Below the pieces are notes generated by a model. The model worked only from the letters and a program-made list of their open reading frames with translations, was not told the DNA's origin and searched no databases. The position numbers and the translations under genes were made by a program. A stretch of 64,000 nt of DNA from Pinus tabuliformis (Eukaryota > Streptophyta > Pinopsida > Pinales > Pinaceae). Within the stretch, counting starts at the first letter, position 1; every line of letters starts with the position of its first letter. The stretch covers positions 471,631,655-471,695,654 of the forward strand of contig CM062808.1 in NCBI GenBank assembly GCA_031772625.1. Reading direction: 5' to 3'. This document shows, piece by piece, positions 22,033-34,222 of this stretch.

Positions 22033-23038
22033 CATTTCTACTCATAGAAGCCTCCAATGAGTTATCTCTATTATTGAAGAACTTCACCACTAATATGTTT
22101 ACATGCATATGTTTTCTTTGGTTAAGAAGATGGCAATTAAAGTAGCATATGTAGTTACTAAAGAGTGTTGGTTTTTTCGAATTATGGAATCTTGGAAACA
22201 AGCATATAAGGTTTAGAGACTACACATTTAGTTGCATCTCATTGGTAGCAACCATCTAGTAAAGCAAGTATAGAAGGATTTGTATCATCTAGCACTTCAC
22301 ATCTCAGGCAACTACTTTTTGGCATCATGTTGTTATAGAAACAATCTTCTAGCAGGAAAGGATCACAAGGATCCTGGAAATAATAGAACCATCATTTTGG
22401 GAATATTCTTCAATATATGGAATAATCATGGTGACATCGCAGGAGTATAATTCCACTAAAATATTATGGAAGCAATATAAAAAGTAGTCTAGAAGCTTAA
22501 AGATATGAAGAAAATTGAGTTGCAACATGAAGGCATAATTGAAGCATTTCTCATCTTAAGAAAGGGTTCTCATCAGAGACATTATCTTCAAGGAAAGAAG
22601 TAGTTTGTTCAAAAGGAGGCTAACTAGATGACAATTCGAAAGGAAGAGGTATGCATATATTTAGAAAAGAACTCTTCATTAGAAAGTAGATTCATTGTTA
22701 TCAGAAAGTATTGTAGGGAGAGTTGTATGCATAAAAATGTTCTTGGAAGCATGAGCATGGCATGTCTTGGATACGAATGGATAAAGAAAAAATATTCCAT
22801 TTGGTTGCCTAATACATAGGAGCATGAGAGATGAGCATGATTTTAATCAACATCCAATATGGTCTCTTGAATAACGTAAGAAAAGAATAACAATGATAAC
22901 TTCAAAGGGAGTTGTGAAGACCTTGATGGATACAATATTGAAGCTTGTTGATGTAACAGCCCTAGGTTGATTTTCCATGTAAATGGAAGGAAATTATAAA
23001 AGAAAAAATATTAAAAAGGTCATGGGACACGTATTCTT
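22033..23038. other. Unassigned sequence between copia D gag and copia C2
   Basis: No recognisable domain is present. The stretch is rich in AAGAA and GGAAGCA words like the copia D leader. It may be the remaining 3' internal part of that element after deletion of pol, but I cannot show it. The best open frames (22628-22819 and 22983-23192) lack familiar motifs. Confidence 0.4.
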
Positions 23039-23438
23039 GTTGGGTGTGTGTTATATTCTTTCTACGACTACCCCACGCATATACCTACCCTATATTAGGT
23101 GGGTGAACCTACCTATGGTTTTGTGCATGGTTTTCACACATTGTTTTGGGCATGATTGTTTTATGTCCATGGTATTTTGTAGATCTGGTTAAGGGAACTA
23201 TGGTTATGTTCTAATCCAAGGTTACTGGATTGGGGTTTATGGATGCTTCGACATGTATACATATGTATTGTAATAGTGAAAGGAATATAATGAAAAATCA
23301 ATCCGGTAGTCTCGGTTTTTGGATCCAAGGGAAAATCTCTGTGTATATATGTTTTATGTTTTATTCTCTCGCCATTGTTTATTCTTTACTTTTTATAATT
23401 CATATGTAGGTAAGTTATGTACGAGGTTAAAACCTACA
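23039..23438 (+). repeat. 5' LTR of copia family C copy 2
   Basis: 400 bases from TGTTGGGTGTG to AACCTACA. Similar to the LTRs at 18875 and, inverted, at 37484 and 41714/57233. It contains GATTGTTTTATGTCCATGG, a likely polyadenylation region (AATATAATGAAAAATCAATC) near 23286-23305, and the last CA just before the primer site. Confidence 0.85.
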
Positions 23439-23440
23439 TT

Positions 23441-23452
23441 TGGTATTAGAGT
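23441..23452 (+). other. Primer-binding site of copia C2
   Basis: TGGTATTAGAGT, close to the initiator methionine tRNA complement, lies two bases after the LTR. Confidence 0.85.
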
Positions 23453-23560
23453 TGTTTTGGCCTCATGGGGATGCCTTTGCTGCTGAGGGGTTTTGCTCGG
23501 GCCTGTGGTAGACCCTGTTCAGTGGGAGATTTGCGGGATCGATTCTTGTGGTGAAAGAAT

Positions 23561-26019
23561 ATGGCGAGCAATGGAAAGATAGAGATCAAGAAATTTAATG
23601 GTCGGAGTTTTGAGTTGTGGAAACTCAAGATGGAGGATCTACTAGTGGATAAAGATTAGTGGATCACGATAGATCTAGGTACTAAACCAACAACAATGTC
23701 AGCTGAAAGCTGGGCGAAGTTGGATTGGAAGGAAAAGAGCACAATACGATTGCGTGTCTCAGATTTAGTGTTGCTGAATGTATTAGAGCAATCTTTCGCG
23801 AACGATTTGTGGCACAAATTAGGGACTTTGTACCAAACTAAGTCTCTGGTAAATAAAATGTTCCTAAGGAAAACGTTGTATAACATGAGGATGAAAGATG
23901 GAGGCTCGGTAACAGAGCATATAAACACCTTTAATACTATGGTAAGCTAGTTATTATCTGTTGATATTAAAATTTCATATGAAGATAGGTGCATAAGTTT
24001 GTTGTGTTCTCTACCAGATTTATGGGATAGCCTGGTTGTTGCAATAGTTAGTAATGCAACTGCCTTGCAATTTGATGAAATAGTCTCATCCTTGCTGTCA
24101 GAGGAGATGAGATGGAAAAATATTAAGGGACATAATGGTGATTCCTTATCTGTACGAGGACGGTCCCATAACAGTAACAAAATTAATTCCTCGAGTGAGA
24201 GATATAAATCTAAAGGGAGATCTAAATCTCTAGGAAAACCTATAAAGGTGTGTTGGAAAGGCGAAAAATAAGGACACTTTAAAAGGGAGTATAAATATAA
24301 AGCTCTTGAGAAAGGAAAAGTATCTGATGATGCTCCTTTTATAGAGGCAAAAACCACCTCAGATCAAGGTGGGGATGTGTTCTTGGCTTCTTCTTCAAGT
24401 ACACATGTAGATCATGAGGCATGGTTGATTGACTTAGGTGCATCCTTTCACTTCACTCCCCATAGAGAGTAGTTCTGTGAGTATGAGAAATATGATGGTG
24501 GTAATGTCTTCTTAGGGGATGATGGGAAGGCTAGAATCATTGGTCATGGAAAATTCAATTTGAAGTTGCAAGGTGGAAGGATTAGAACACTTTTGGTTGT
24601 TCTGCATATTCTTGCATTGGCAAAAAATCTCATTTCTGTAAGAAAGTTGGATGATGCAGGTGTAAAAACAGTGTTCGAGAAAGATACCTATAAGATGGTT
24701 TGAGGAGCACTATTATTGATGCAAGGAGTTCAGATTGGAACTTTGTACAAGCCTCAAGGTAGCACTGTTATTGATGGGTGCAACAATTCCGTGGTTCCTG
24801 AAAGTGGAGAAGAAAATCTAGTGGTCTCTGGAGAAAAGACCATGTTATGGCATCAAAGGCTTGGACATATTAGAGAGAAGGGCCTTTGAATACTTCATGG
24901 TAGTGGTATGGTAGAAGGTATGTCTAATTTATTTCTGGATTTTTATTTCTGTGAAAATTGTGTATATGGGAAGCATAATCGAGTGAGTTTTCCCTCTAGT
25001 GCTAAGAGAGTGAAACAGATATTAGAGATTGTGCACAGTGATGTGTTTGGACCTTTGTCAATTCCATCACTGGGTAAGTCTATGTACTATGTATCATTTA
25101 TAGATCAATTCTCAAGGAATACATGGATATATTTAGTGAGGAAGAAATCTGAAGTCTTTGATAGGTTTAAAGAAGTTAAGGCTATAGTGGAAAAACAAAT
25201 AGAGAAGAAGATAAATGTGTTGAGGATGGATAATGGTGGAGAATTTTGCAAGGAATTTGAAGAGTTATGTAAGAAGTATGGTATAGCACGGCAGAATACT
25301 ACTCCATACACACCTTAGAAAAATGGAGTTGCAGAAATAATGAACAAGATGTTGATGGAAAAGGAAAGAAGCATGCTCAGTGGTGCCAGTTTAGGACAGG
25401 AATTCTGGGTAAAGGCGGTGGAGACTGCATGTTACCTGGTAAACAAATCACCTTCATCAGTGTTGGATGATAAGACTCCACAAGTGGTATGGACTAGTAA
25501 GAAACCTTCTCTTTCACATTTGAGTTTATTTGGATGTGATGCATATGTACATGTTCCAAAGGAGAAAATAATAAAGTTGGATAGTAAATATGAAAGGTGC
25601 ATCTTTATTGGGTATAAGGATGGTTTAAAAGGTTATAGGCTTTGGAACCCAGAAACAAGGAAGGTTGTGTACAACCGAGACATGGTGTTTAGAGAGATGA
25701 AATATGTTATTAAACATGAATTCCTATCAAAGGAACCTAAGAAGATAGAGTTTGAACTAAAGGAGGAAGAATCAAACTCTACAACAGAAGAGGAAGTAGA
25801 AGATGAAGAACCACAAACTTCAGTTGTGAGAATATCAGTTCAAGAAAGAGGAGAGCCAGTAAGGTATAGTCCATCTACTTTCTTTTCAAATTTTTCTTTA
25901 TATATTACTGATGATGATCCCATAACTGTAAGGGAGGTTGTACATTTAGAGGATGGAAAACTATGGAAAGAGGCCATGGTTGATGAAATGGAATCTTTGC
26001 AAAAAAATGAGGCTTGGGA
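23561..26019 (+). pseudogene. Copia Gag-protease-integrase remnant, family C copy 2
   Basis: ATG 23561 opens MASNGKIEIKKFNG, then WKLKMEDLLV, a Gag N-terminus. The UBN2-type core follows (SLVNKMFLRKTLYNMRMKDG). The zinc knuckle near 24250-24295 is degraded (CWKGEK, stop, GHFKREY). The protease site reads LIDLGASFHFTPH (G replaced by L). Integrase carries WHQRLGHI, CENCVYGK, VHSDVFGPL, LRMDNGGEF and, after a stop, KNGVAE, so the DDE residues are all traceable. About eight stops interrupt the frame; the longest intact piece is 25340-26044 (234 codons). Confidence 0.85.
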
Positions 26020-26970
26020 CAGAGAGGCAATGATGAAAGCTTAGTTAGAAGCAAAGAATGTGTGGCTAAGGGGAAAGCTACAAGAAAGAGAAAGCCAGTT
26101 GGAAACTATGGCCATTTAACCTTAGAGGCAATCCAGTGCAGGATACCAACAAAGTCTTATGCCTTGTATCTCAAGGAACAATGGCTACAATTCCAAATTA
26201 AGACTTTAGTAGAGAAAGGCACTATGCCCTTCCAAGACTATAGATGATTCATTGATCTTTGTGATCAAATCACCTTGGAAGATAGACAAAAAATGTCTGA
26301 TTTTTACCTACACAACTTCGCCTTGACATATTTGAATGTGTGGGACCCAAATTCAAAACTAGGGGACTTGCAATTGATGGCACTAACATCATGGATGAAT
26401 CATGAGCAGGCAAGAGCTACATAAATGAAAAAGGTAATGGAAAGAGAAGAGACAGAACCCATTATGATCAAAGCTAAGAAATCTAATATAATGGCTTTCA
26501 TCAGCACCCACAACCTGATTGCAAATGATCCTAATCTTGCACCTAGGTACCTTGTTGCACCCGAACAAGTAATCACACACTTTGAAGATATTTTCAGGTT
26601 GTTAGGAGATGACAACATGCAGGCTTTCCAAAGGAGATGGAACACCTTGCCTTACAACCTAAAAATCATAGAATACCATTCTCCTTAGAGAATGAGGGAG
26701 GCACTAAACAGAATACCCATGTACAAGCAAGCTCTACAAAGACTCAAAGTCAATTGGATTGGCTTCAGACTCAATCCACCACTGCTTTTAGAAGGAAAGA
26801 AGAAGAAGAAAGAAAGCAATGGGAAGAGATAGAGAGGAAGACAAGATTTTATTCACAGGAAGAAGAAACTACAGCAGAAGCATGGGATTTTAGGGAGGAC
26901 ACCAGAGCAACTAAGGACATGGATATAGATTAAGTTGCTGAGAGAGTGAGAATCACTTTCAATAGGGGGG
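26020..26970 (+). other. Unrecognised internal region of an LTR element
   Basis: Between the break in copia C2 and a candidate polypurine tract (AATAGGGGGG, 26961-26970) lies about 950 bases. Two overlapping open frames occur (26425-26688 and 26637-26933). The second is rich in E, K, R and Q (FRRKEEEERKQWEEIERKTR), a coiled-coil-like composition. I recognise no domain. The position just before an LTR-like start suggests the 3' internal part of a retroelement, possibly a non-autonomous one. Confidence 0.4.
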
Positions 26971-27717
26971 TGATGATGAGCCTCATTATTGGGTAACTAT
27001 ATTGACCTTAATACACCTCCAGGCTTATTAAAATAAACTCTTCTCATAACTCCTTACATGTTTTAATTATATTTTTCTTAGTGAGATGAGTAAAAGTAAG
27101 ATGTTATGTCTAGTGGTCTAATGTGCATTGATTGCAGGTTTTTGAGAGAAAATCATGGAAAATTTGGCTAATTAAGGGCAGGAACTCAAATAAGACAAGG
27201 AGGAGAGATTATAGGAGTTAGATTCTCCTCATTAAATCCTCAGTCATTCAAATATTCCTTAATCAAATCACACTATCTCAGAGTTGCAAGCAGCCGAGTC
27301 ATGGAGATGATGGGCAGCCGAGCCAGTGAAAATTAAGAACCAGTTCATCTTGAGTTTGGGAGCCAAGCCTCTCTATATTTAAGGAAGTTGTTGGAGACTT
27401 CAATTGTATAAATAAGGAGGTCTGGAGCCTCATTAGGATTCAATTTTTTTATGTAAGAGCACTAAGCATTTTCGAGTTCAAGTCTTGTGGCAAAACATTG
27501 TTATGTAATTTTTATGATATAATAATGATAATGAGCATTTCCTTGATCCAGCAATGAGTTGGCTCAGAGGCTGAAGCTCTTGGGTTAGTGCCCAACCCTA
27601 GAAGAAAAGGCTCCTCTTCTTGTACTTGTATGCTTAAGTTACTTCATAGATTAAGTGTTGAATTGATTTTAACATTGTTTCATTGCACGTAGTGGTAAGT
27701 TGGATTAGTTTGCTTCC
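26971..27717 (+). repeat. Candidate LTR, interrupted by the young copia
   Basis: Starts TGATGATGAGCC after the purine tract, has a TATA-like TGTATAAATAAGG at 27405-27417 and, about 110 bases later, an AT-rich polyadenylation-like stretch. No partner copy was found. The young copia inserted at 27718, so the rest of this repeat may continue at 35579. If so it would be joined to the leader and primer site of the Athila-like element at 36941; that link is a guess. Confidence 0.4.
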
Positions 27718-29034
27718 TGTTGGAAATAATACTGAGAGGGGGGGTGAATCAGTATTATCTAGCAATTTAACAAATCTTCCTTATTTGATCTTTTGAATTA
27801 TTCTTGCATATCAGTACCATAAAATAATGAGCATGAACAAAGAAAATAGACAGTCACACCAAAGAACACAAGATGTAAGGTGGAAACCCAATGTGGGAGA
27901 AAACCACCTGCTGCAATATGTCTCTATCTTCTTTCAATTTAGAAATTCTTTTACAATGATTTTGTACTGGTGCAGTCCTTTACCAGTACGCAGGCTACAA
28001 CCTGCAGAGAGCTACAACTCTCTCTCGTTTTCCAGTCTCTCCTGAAAGGGAGCTACAACCCCCTACTTCTTTTCATACAAGGACCACTTTTCATAAATTT
28101 TCAAACTGGATCCATAAGCATTAATTGATCATCAAGTGTAAGAGAATCACCCAATCAACTGTAGTAACCAGATCAACAATAATAGGACCAAAACCCAGAA
28201 CACAACAATGATAAACAAGGATTTTAAGAGAAGGAAGCACCCTGCTCAACTGCCAGCCTGAGTCCGGACTCACCCTGTTCAACTGCTAGCCTGAGTCCCT
28301 GGACTCACCCTGCTCAACTGCTGACCTGAGTCCCTGGACGCACCCTGCTCAACTGCTAGCCTGCGTCCCGGACGCACTCTGCTCAACTGCTAGCCTGCGT
28401 CCCTCGCACTGAGTCTATTGAACTGCCTGCGTCCCGGCGCACCAGAACCCTTCCTGCACCTGCGTCCGGCGCACCTGAAACGCTTCGCTCCTGCGTCCCG
28501 GACGCACCTGAACCCTTACTGCACCTGCGTCCCTCTGGGCAAAGATGATTTCAAGACTTTAGAAGTAACCCAGACAATCAGATCTACAGATCCGAGCAAG
28601 AGCCGAAGAGATCTCGGTCCATCAGATTCGCCTTGTTTAGATCTAGACCAGATCTTACCCTCATAAGATGTTCAACCAAAAACATGATTAATCCAAATGA
28701 ACTCCTTTGCTTTATATAGGCAAGCTCCTCCCCAAAACATGGAACAATACCACGAGCCGACACCATAGAAACACAAAACCGTCGGCTAGAAACCACACAA
28801 GAAACCCCCGCGTGCTTTTCTCTGTCTTGAAATGTGTGCACTGGGTGGACGCACCCCCTGAACGGCTGGCCTGCGTCCCTGGACGCGGGTTCTGCATGGT
28901 ATACTTGCGGGGACGCACTTTCTGAACAGATTGCCTGCGTCCTTCTTAAAAATAGAGAGCTGATCATCAAGAATAGTGATCTATCACCTGAATGGGTTGC
29001 CATCAAGGACAACACCTGAATCATAATGCCAACA
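27718..29034 (-). repeat. 3' LTR of the young copia
   Basis: On the minus strand it runs from TGTTGGCATTATG to TTTCCAACA. Next to it, at 29035-29047, the minus strand reads CAAAGGGGGAGAT, the polypurine tract. It contains a CG-rich repeat block (28236-28530). Open frames on both strands here are chance frames that recur in the other LTR. Confidence 0.92.
28236..28530 (-). repeat. CG-rich 34-bp tandem repeat inside the LTR
   Basis: Plus-strand units read CACCCTGCTCAACTGCTAGC then CTGCGTCCCGGACG, about 34 bases. There are roughly five full or partial copies here, followed by looser CTGCGTCC(C)GGCGCACC variants. The partner LTR has one extra unit at 34741-34960, which accounts for the whole length difference. 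The motif is CpG-rich in an otherwise AT-rich neighbourhood. Confidence 0.85.
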
Positions 29035-29276
29035 ATCTCCCCCTTTGGACTTGATGGCAACCTCATGATCTTCAGCTTCATTCTCCCCCTTTGACATCAA
29101 GGGAAAAGGGTATGCTCCCTCTACGCTCATGCTCCCCCTATGAACCTGATCTGCAGCAACGTACCACCATGAAAGAGATAGAGACATATTGCAGCTATTT
29201 CCAAGATCTCCTTCTCCATAATGCCAACAATGCATTATGTGCTCCCCCTGAGCCTATACCACCAATAAGAAGATGT

Positions 29277-32200
29277 TCAACAATAAGATGATGCATCAAC
29301 AACCCCCAGCTTTTGCCTGAGGTATTCAAAAGTGTCCCTGGGCAACGGTTTGGTGAAAATATCAGCAACTTGTTCCTTAGAAGGAACATACTCCAACTTG
29401 ACCTTCTGTTCAAGTACTTGTTCCCGGAGAAAATGGTACTTGATTGGTATGTGCTTGGTTTTTGAATGCATAACCGGATTCTTTGAGATGCTGATTGCAC
29501 TTGTGTTGTCACATAAGATAGGGATTGGAGGTGTACAAGTGATTTGATAATCCTGCAAAGTCTGCATCATCCAAAGGAGTTGGGTGCAACAAGATGCAGC
29601 AGCAACATATTCTGCTTCAGCTGTAGACAAGGCAATTGAACTCTGTTTCTTGCTGAACCAAGATACCAGTCTGGAACCCATAAAGAACGCACCACCACTT
29701 GTGCTTTTCCTGTCATCCACGCTTCCGGCCCAATCTGCATCTGTATAAGCATGAAGAGTGAGATCTGTATCTCTAGGATACCATAAGCCATAATTTTGAG
29801 TCCCTTGAAGATATTTGAAAATTCTCTTCACTGCCTAAAGATGAGTTTCCTTCGGATTTGCCTGAAATCTTCCAACTATTCCAACTGCATGCATGATGTC
29901 CGGTCGGGTACCTGTCAAATATAGTAAACTTCCAATCATAGATCTGTAGGTTGGTTGATGTACTGCTGCAGATTCATCATTTGCACTGAGACTACATCCT
30001 GTGACCATGGGTGTACATACTGGTTTTGCATCTTCCATGCCATATTTCTTCAAAATCTGCTTGAGATACTTGGTTTGAGATAAAAGGATTCCTCCTTCCT
30101 TTTGTTGGATTTGCAAACCAAGGAAGTATGTCAGTTCTCCTAGCAAGGAAATTTCAAATTCTTTCTGCATGACTGAGGCAAAGCTTTGACTCATAGCTTC
30201 TTCATTGCTGCCAAAAATAATGTCATCTACATACACAACAAGTATTAGCAATTTGTCATTTTCAACTTTTATATATAGATTGCTATCTGCTGAACCTTTT
30301 GAAAAACCTTGTTGATGAAGATATTTGTCCAACCAGTAGTACCAAGCCCTTGGGGCTTGTTTGAGACCATAGAGAGCCTTTTTCAATCGGCATACAAGAT
30401 TTGGATCATTTCCAAGAATGAACCCATCTGGCTGTTCAATGTACACTTCTTCTTCCAAGTCTCCATTCAGAAAGGCTGATTTTACGTCCATTTGAAATAC
30501 TTTGAAGTTCTGAAAACTTGAGAGAGCAAGGAACATTCGGATGGCCTCAAGTCTTGCAACAGGAGCAAAAGTTTCTTCAAAGTCTATTCCTTCTTGCTGT
30601 GCATACCCTTTACAAACAAGTCTGGCTTTGTTTCTAATTACTTCTCCATTTTCATTCAATTTATTTTTGAAGACCCATTTTGTTCCGATAACATTCTTAT
30701 CCTTTGGTCTAGGAACCAGCTCCCAAGTGTTGTTCTTTTCGATTTGCTCAAGTTCTTCATCCATTGCTTTCACCCAACATTCATCTTTGCATGCCTCTTT
30801 CACATTTTGTGGTTCAGTAGAGGAGAGTAATGCCAAATAGCTTGAAGCTTCTGCAACTGTTCTTCTAGTTTGTATACCTGCTTCTTTCTGTCCCATGATC
30901 TGAGATTCTGGATGGTTCTTCTGAACATATCTGGATGGAGTCTTTTCTTCTATTCTTGTCCGTTCTTCTGCGTCTTCGTGAGGTTCTTCTTGAGATTCTT
31001 CTTGAGGTTCTTCTTCTTCATCATTCTGTCTTTGAGGGTAGCTTTCATCTTCTTCGATGTCTTCACGATGTATTTGCCTAGGAATGTATCCCTTCTCATC
31101 AACCACTACATCAATGCTGTCAACAATTCTGCCAAGTCTTTTATTGTAGTATTTGTATGCTTTGCTATGTGGAGAATAGCCAAGAAGAATGCCTTCATCT
31201 GCTCTAGGATCAAGTTTGCCAAGCTGCTCCTCAGTATTCTTGATATAGCATTTGCTCCCAAAGATTTTGAAATGCTTTACTGAAGGAGTTTTACCACTCC
31301 AGAGCTCATGAGGAGTTTGAGTGCTGTTCACCCGAACATTTGTCTTGTTGAGAATAATAACCGCAGCATGTGCAGCTTCACCCCAGAAAGTTGCGGGAGT
31401 TCCTGATTCATCAAGCATAGCACGAGCCATTTGTTGGATTGTTCTGTTCATTCTTTCAACAACTCCATTTTGCTGAGGAGTTCTAGCTGTAGAGAATTCT
31501 CTCCTTATCCCATGTTCATCACAGAAATCGAAAAATTCATTTGAAGTAAATTCCCCACCTCTGTCGGATCTGAGGCACTTAATTTTGTGACCTGATTCAT
31601 TTTCAACCAAGGCTTTGAAGGATTTGAATTTTTCGAATGCTTCATCTTTGTGCTTCATAAGTCCTAACCAAACAAACCTGGAGAAATCGTCAATAAATAA
31701 TATCAAGTATTCCTCTCCTCTAGGTGTTCTTTTCCTGAATGGTCCACATACATCTGTATGTACTAGCTCAAGAGGCATGCTAGCTGATCCTTCTTTCTCT
31801 GGAAAGTTAGTCCTGGTTTGTTTTCCAAACTGACATGATCTGCATATGGTGTTGTCAGGAATTTTGATATCTGGAAGATCGCGAACTGCCTGATATTTGC
31901 ATGCTTTCCTTATTTGAGAGAAGCTTAGATGTCCCAACCTTCGATGCCATAACCAGTGCTCTTCATCCTTGCTTAGATAGCATTGTTGTTGTCCTTCTTC
32001 AAATATGTATAGATTATTTGGAGTTCTTTTCCCTTTGAGAACTGTTTTACCTGTATCAAGATCACGAACAAGACATCCATTTGATCTGAATATAACCTCG
32101 GTTCTTTGATCACACATCTGGCTGACACTTAGTAGATTATGCTTCAATCCATCAACAAACAAAACATTTCCAGCCTTAACATCTTCTTTTAAAGGAGCAA

Positions 32201-34163
32201 TACCTTTTCCTTTTATAGTTGCAGGAGTATCATTTCCAAAAGAGACTTTCTTTCCCTTTTCTAAAATAGAATAAGACTCAAGTTTTTCTTTATCACCTGT
32301 CATATGCTTCGAACATCCACTGTCAATGTACCATAGATTTTCCTGTCCTTCTGCATAAAATGCTATCCCACATCTTTCTGTTTGAGGTTCCTTTATTCTC
32401 CATGTTTTGGTTCTTGAGGCTTGTTCCTTTTTCCGTTCTTGTTCCTTTCTTTCCTGAAACCTGCTTCTGCATTCAAAGTCTTCATGACCAAAATTATTGC
32501 AAATAGAACATTCAACTTCATTTTCAAGAGCCGAAAAGCTGTTATAGGTCTTTTTTGTAATCCCTGTCATACTTCTTTGTTTTTGAGCTTCCCTAGTCAT
32601 GATTGTTTTATACGCAACACATTGAGCTGCTTTGTGACCAAAGTTATGACAAGAAAAGCATTGTCCATTGAAGAAGCTTCTGTGGTTATTGAATCTACCA
32701 GCCAACTGATTGTAATTTCTATTTTCATCTATTTTTGAACCAACCTGGGAAGATTTTACCTGTGGCTGGTTGTGGCTTTTGTTCACCCTTAAGCTGGATT
32801 GCCCCTGATAGTTTCTGTTTGAAGTTTGTCCCTGTTTTACCTGATGATCTTCATTGTGCTTTTGCTCATTTCTTCTTGCTGCATCAAGATAACTTTTTGA
32901 AGTGGATGCTTGAGAAGTTTCTCCATTATAGCCCAGACCTGTCTTATTTAGTGGAGACCGCTGCACACTGATAATCTCATCCAAAGTTTCAGATCCTTTG
33001 ACAAACTTGAGATTAATAGCTTTTGTTTTCTCAATTTCTTTTCTAAGACCAACAATTTCACCTTCTAATTTTTCAAGATGTTTTTCCTTTTCATCAATTT
33101 GAAATTGTAGAGTATCAATGATCATGTTCTTTTCTTCTATACATCTCTTGAGTCTAGTAATTTCATCATAAAGGTTATCCACATCTACAGCATCCTCATA
33201 ATCATCATCTTCAAATGCCATTAACAACCTATATTTATTACCTTGTTCATCTTCATCACTGTTTGATAAGCCATCACTATCTTCATGGGTGTAGTAGCTT
33301 TTCTTATTTGCACTTTGTTTCTTGTTCCATCTAGCTGGTTCCTTTCCTTTATCCTTATAAGGACATTTTGCAGCATAATGACCTACTCTTCCACAAGCAA
33401 AGCATTTGAAAGGTAGCTTACCTCTGAACCTTCTAGAACCCCTTTGAAGATTTCTGACAAAATTTGATTCTTCTTCCTCTTCTTCTGGAACATGGCTTGC
33501 TTCATAGTGATCTTCTTTGCCTGATGCCTTAAAAGCAGCCTCCCTTCTGTCTGATGGACCTCCCTTTCTCATTTCATAAGCAGTTAGAATTCCATGTAGC
33601 TGAGACATAGTGAGAACACGGAGATTTTCCTTTTCTTCTATTGCAGATACTTTAGATTCAAACTTGGGGGATAATGATCTTAGAATCTTTTGAACTACTA
33701 TAGACTCTTTTATTTCTTCACCCAAATTTTTCATACAATTAACAATTTCATCTACCCGAAGAAAATAATTAGCCACACTTTCATCATTATACATCTTGAG
33801 AGTCTCATATTGAATCCTGAGAGTTTGAAGTTTAGCTTGTTTTACCTGTTCATCTCCTTCATAGCTCGTGATCATTTTGTCCCATATTTCTTTTGCTGAT
33901 TTGAAGTGAATTACCTTCATGAATTCTGTTTGGGATATACTTCCTAATAGAGTACTGACTGCTTTTGCATTTGTTTCATACTTCTTTTTCTCAGCTGGAT
34001 CTGTAGGAGTAGCTGAAGGAAAAGCATAGCCTGTTTCTACAATGTCCCAAACTTCTGTACCAAGAGATTGAAGATATGCAGTAACTCTTACCTTCCAATA
34101 ATTGAAGTTTGTCCCATCAAAAACCGGTGGCCTGATTGATGCTTCTCTCTCGTAGTTGCTCAT
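29277..34163 (-). pseudogene. Copia Gag-Pol polyprotein with a single in-frame stop
   Basis: 1628 codons read through with one TAG (29835-29837) after residue 1442 (ETHL); the rest continues AVKRIFKYLQG in the same frame. Residues 1-200: UBN2-type Gag. Zinc knuckles [14 protein letters not shown] (254-267), [14 protein letters not shown] (502-515) and [14 protein letters not shown] (552-565). A coiled coil spans about 330-390. Protease DSGCSKH at 614. Integrase H740, H745, C774, C777 and catalytic D804, D867, E903 (spacing 62 and 35). RT has FQMDVKSAF (D1226) and YVDD (1311-1314). RNase H after the stop has YTDADWAG, STAEAEY and LCDNTS. The Gag is longer than usual, with three knuckles. All catalytic residues are present; the stop removes RNase H unless read through. 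Confidence 0.93.
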
Positions 34164-34208
34164 GATGAACGATCTACCTTCAAGCGATCAAGCTTTTCTG
34201 AAGGACCT

Positions 34209-34220
34209 GCTCTGATACCA
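34209..34220 (-). other. Primer-binding site of the young copia
   Basis: On the minus strand it reads TGGTATCAGAGC, a perfect match to the initiator methionine tRNA complement, two bases inside the 5' LTR. Confidence 0.95.
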
Positions 34221-34222
34221 AT

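Larger units (their letters stand above)
23039..26019 (+). mobile_element. Ty1/copia element, family C copy 2, 3'-truncated
   Basis: The 5' LTR, primer site, gag, protease and integrase are in order on the plus strand. The element stops abruptly at the beginning of the RT: after NEAWD (26006-26020) the sequence leaves the family, whereas copy 3 continues DLVELSAGRKPIGSKW. RT, RNase H and the 3' LTR are missing. The junction could be a deletion or a recombination with the unknown element to its right. Confidence 0.85.

Noticed and set aside
28236..28530. CRISPR-like regular repeats
   Set aside because: The units are adjacent without unique spacers, are in a plant LTR and vary in number between the two copies.
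28418..29081. Overlapping open frames on both strands in the LTR of the young copia, repeated at 34957-35587
   Set aside because: They lie in LTR sequence, overlap in several frames and change with the 34-base repeats; no family motif is visible.
30541..31283. Plus-strand frames inside the copia polyprotein
   Set aside because: They are antisense shadows of the well-supported minus-strand Gag-Pol.
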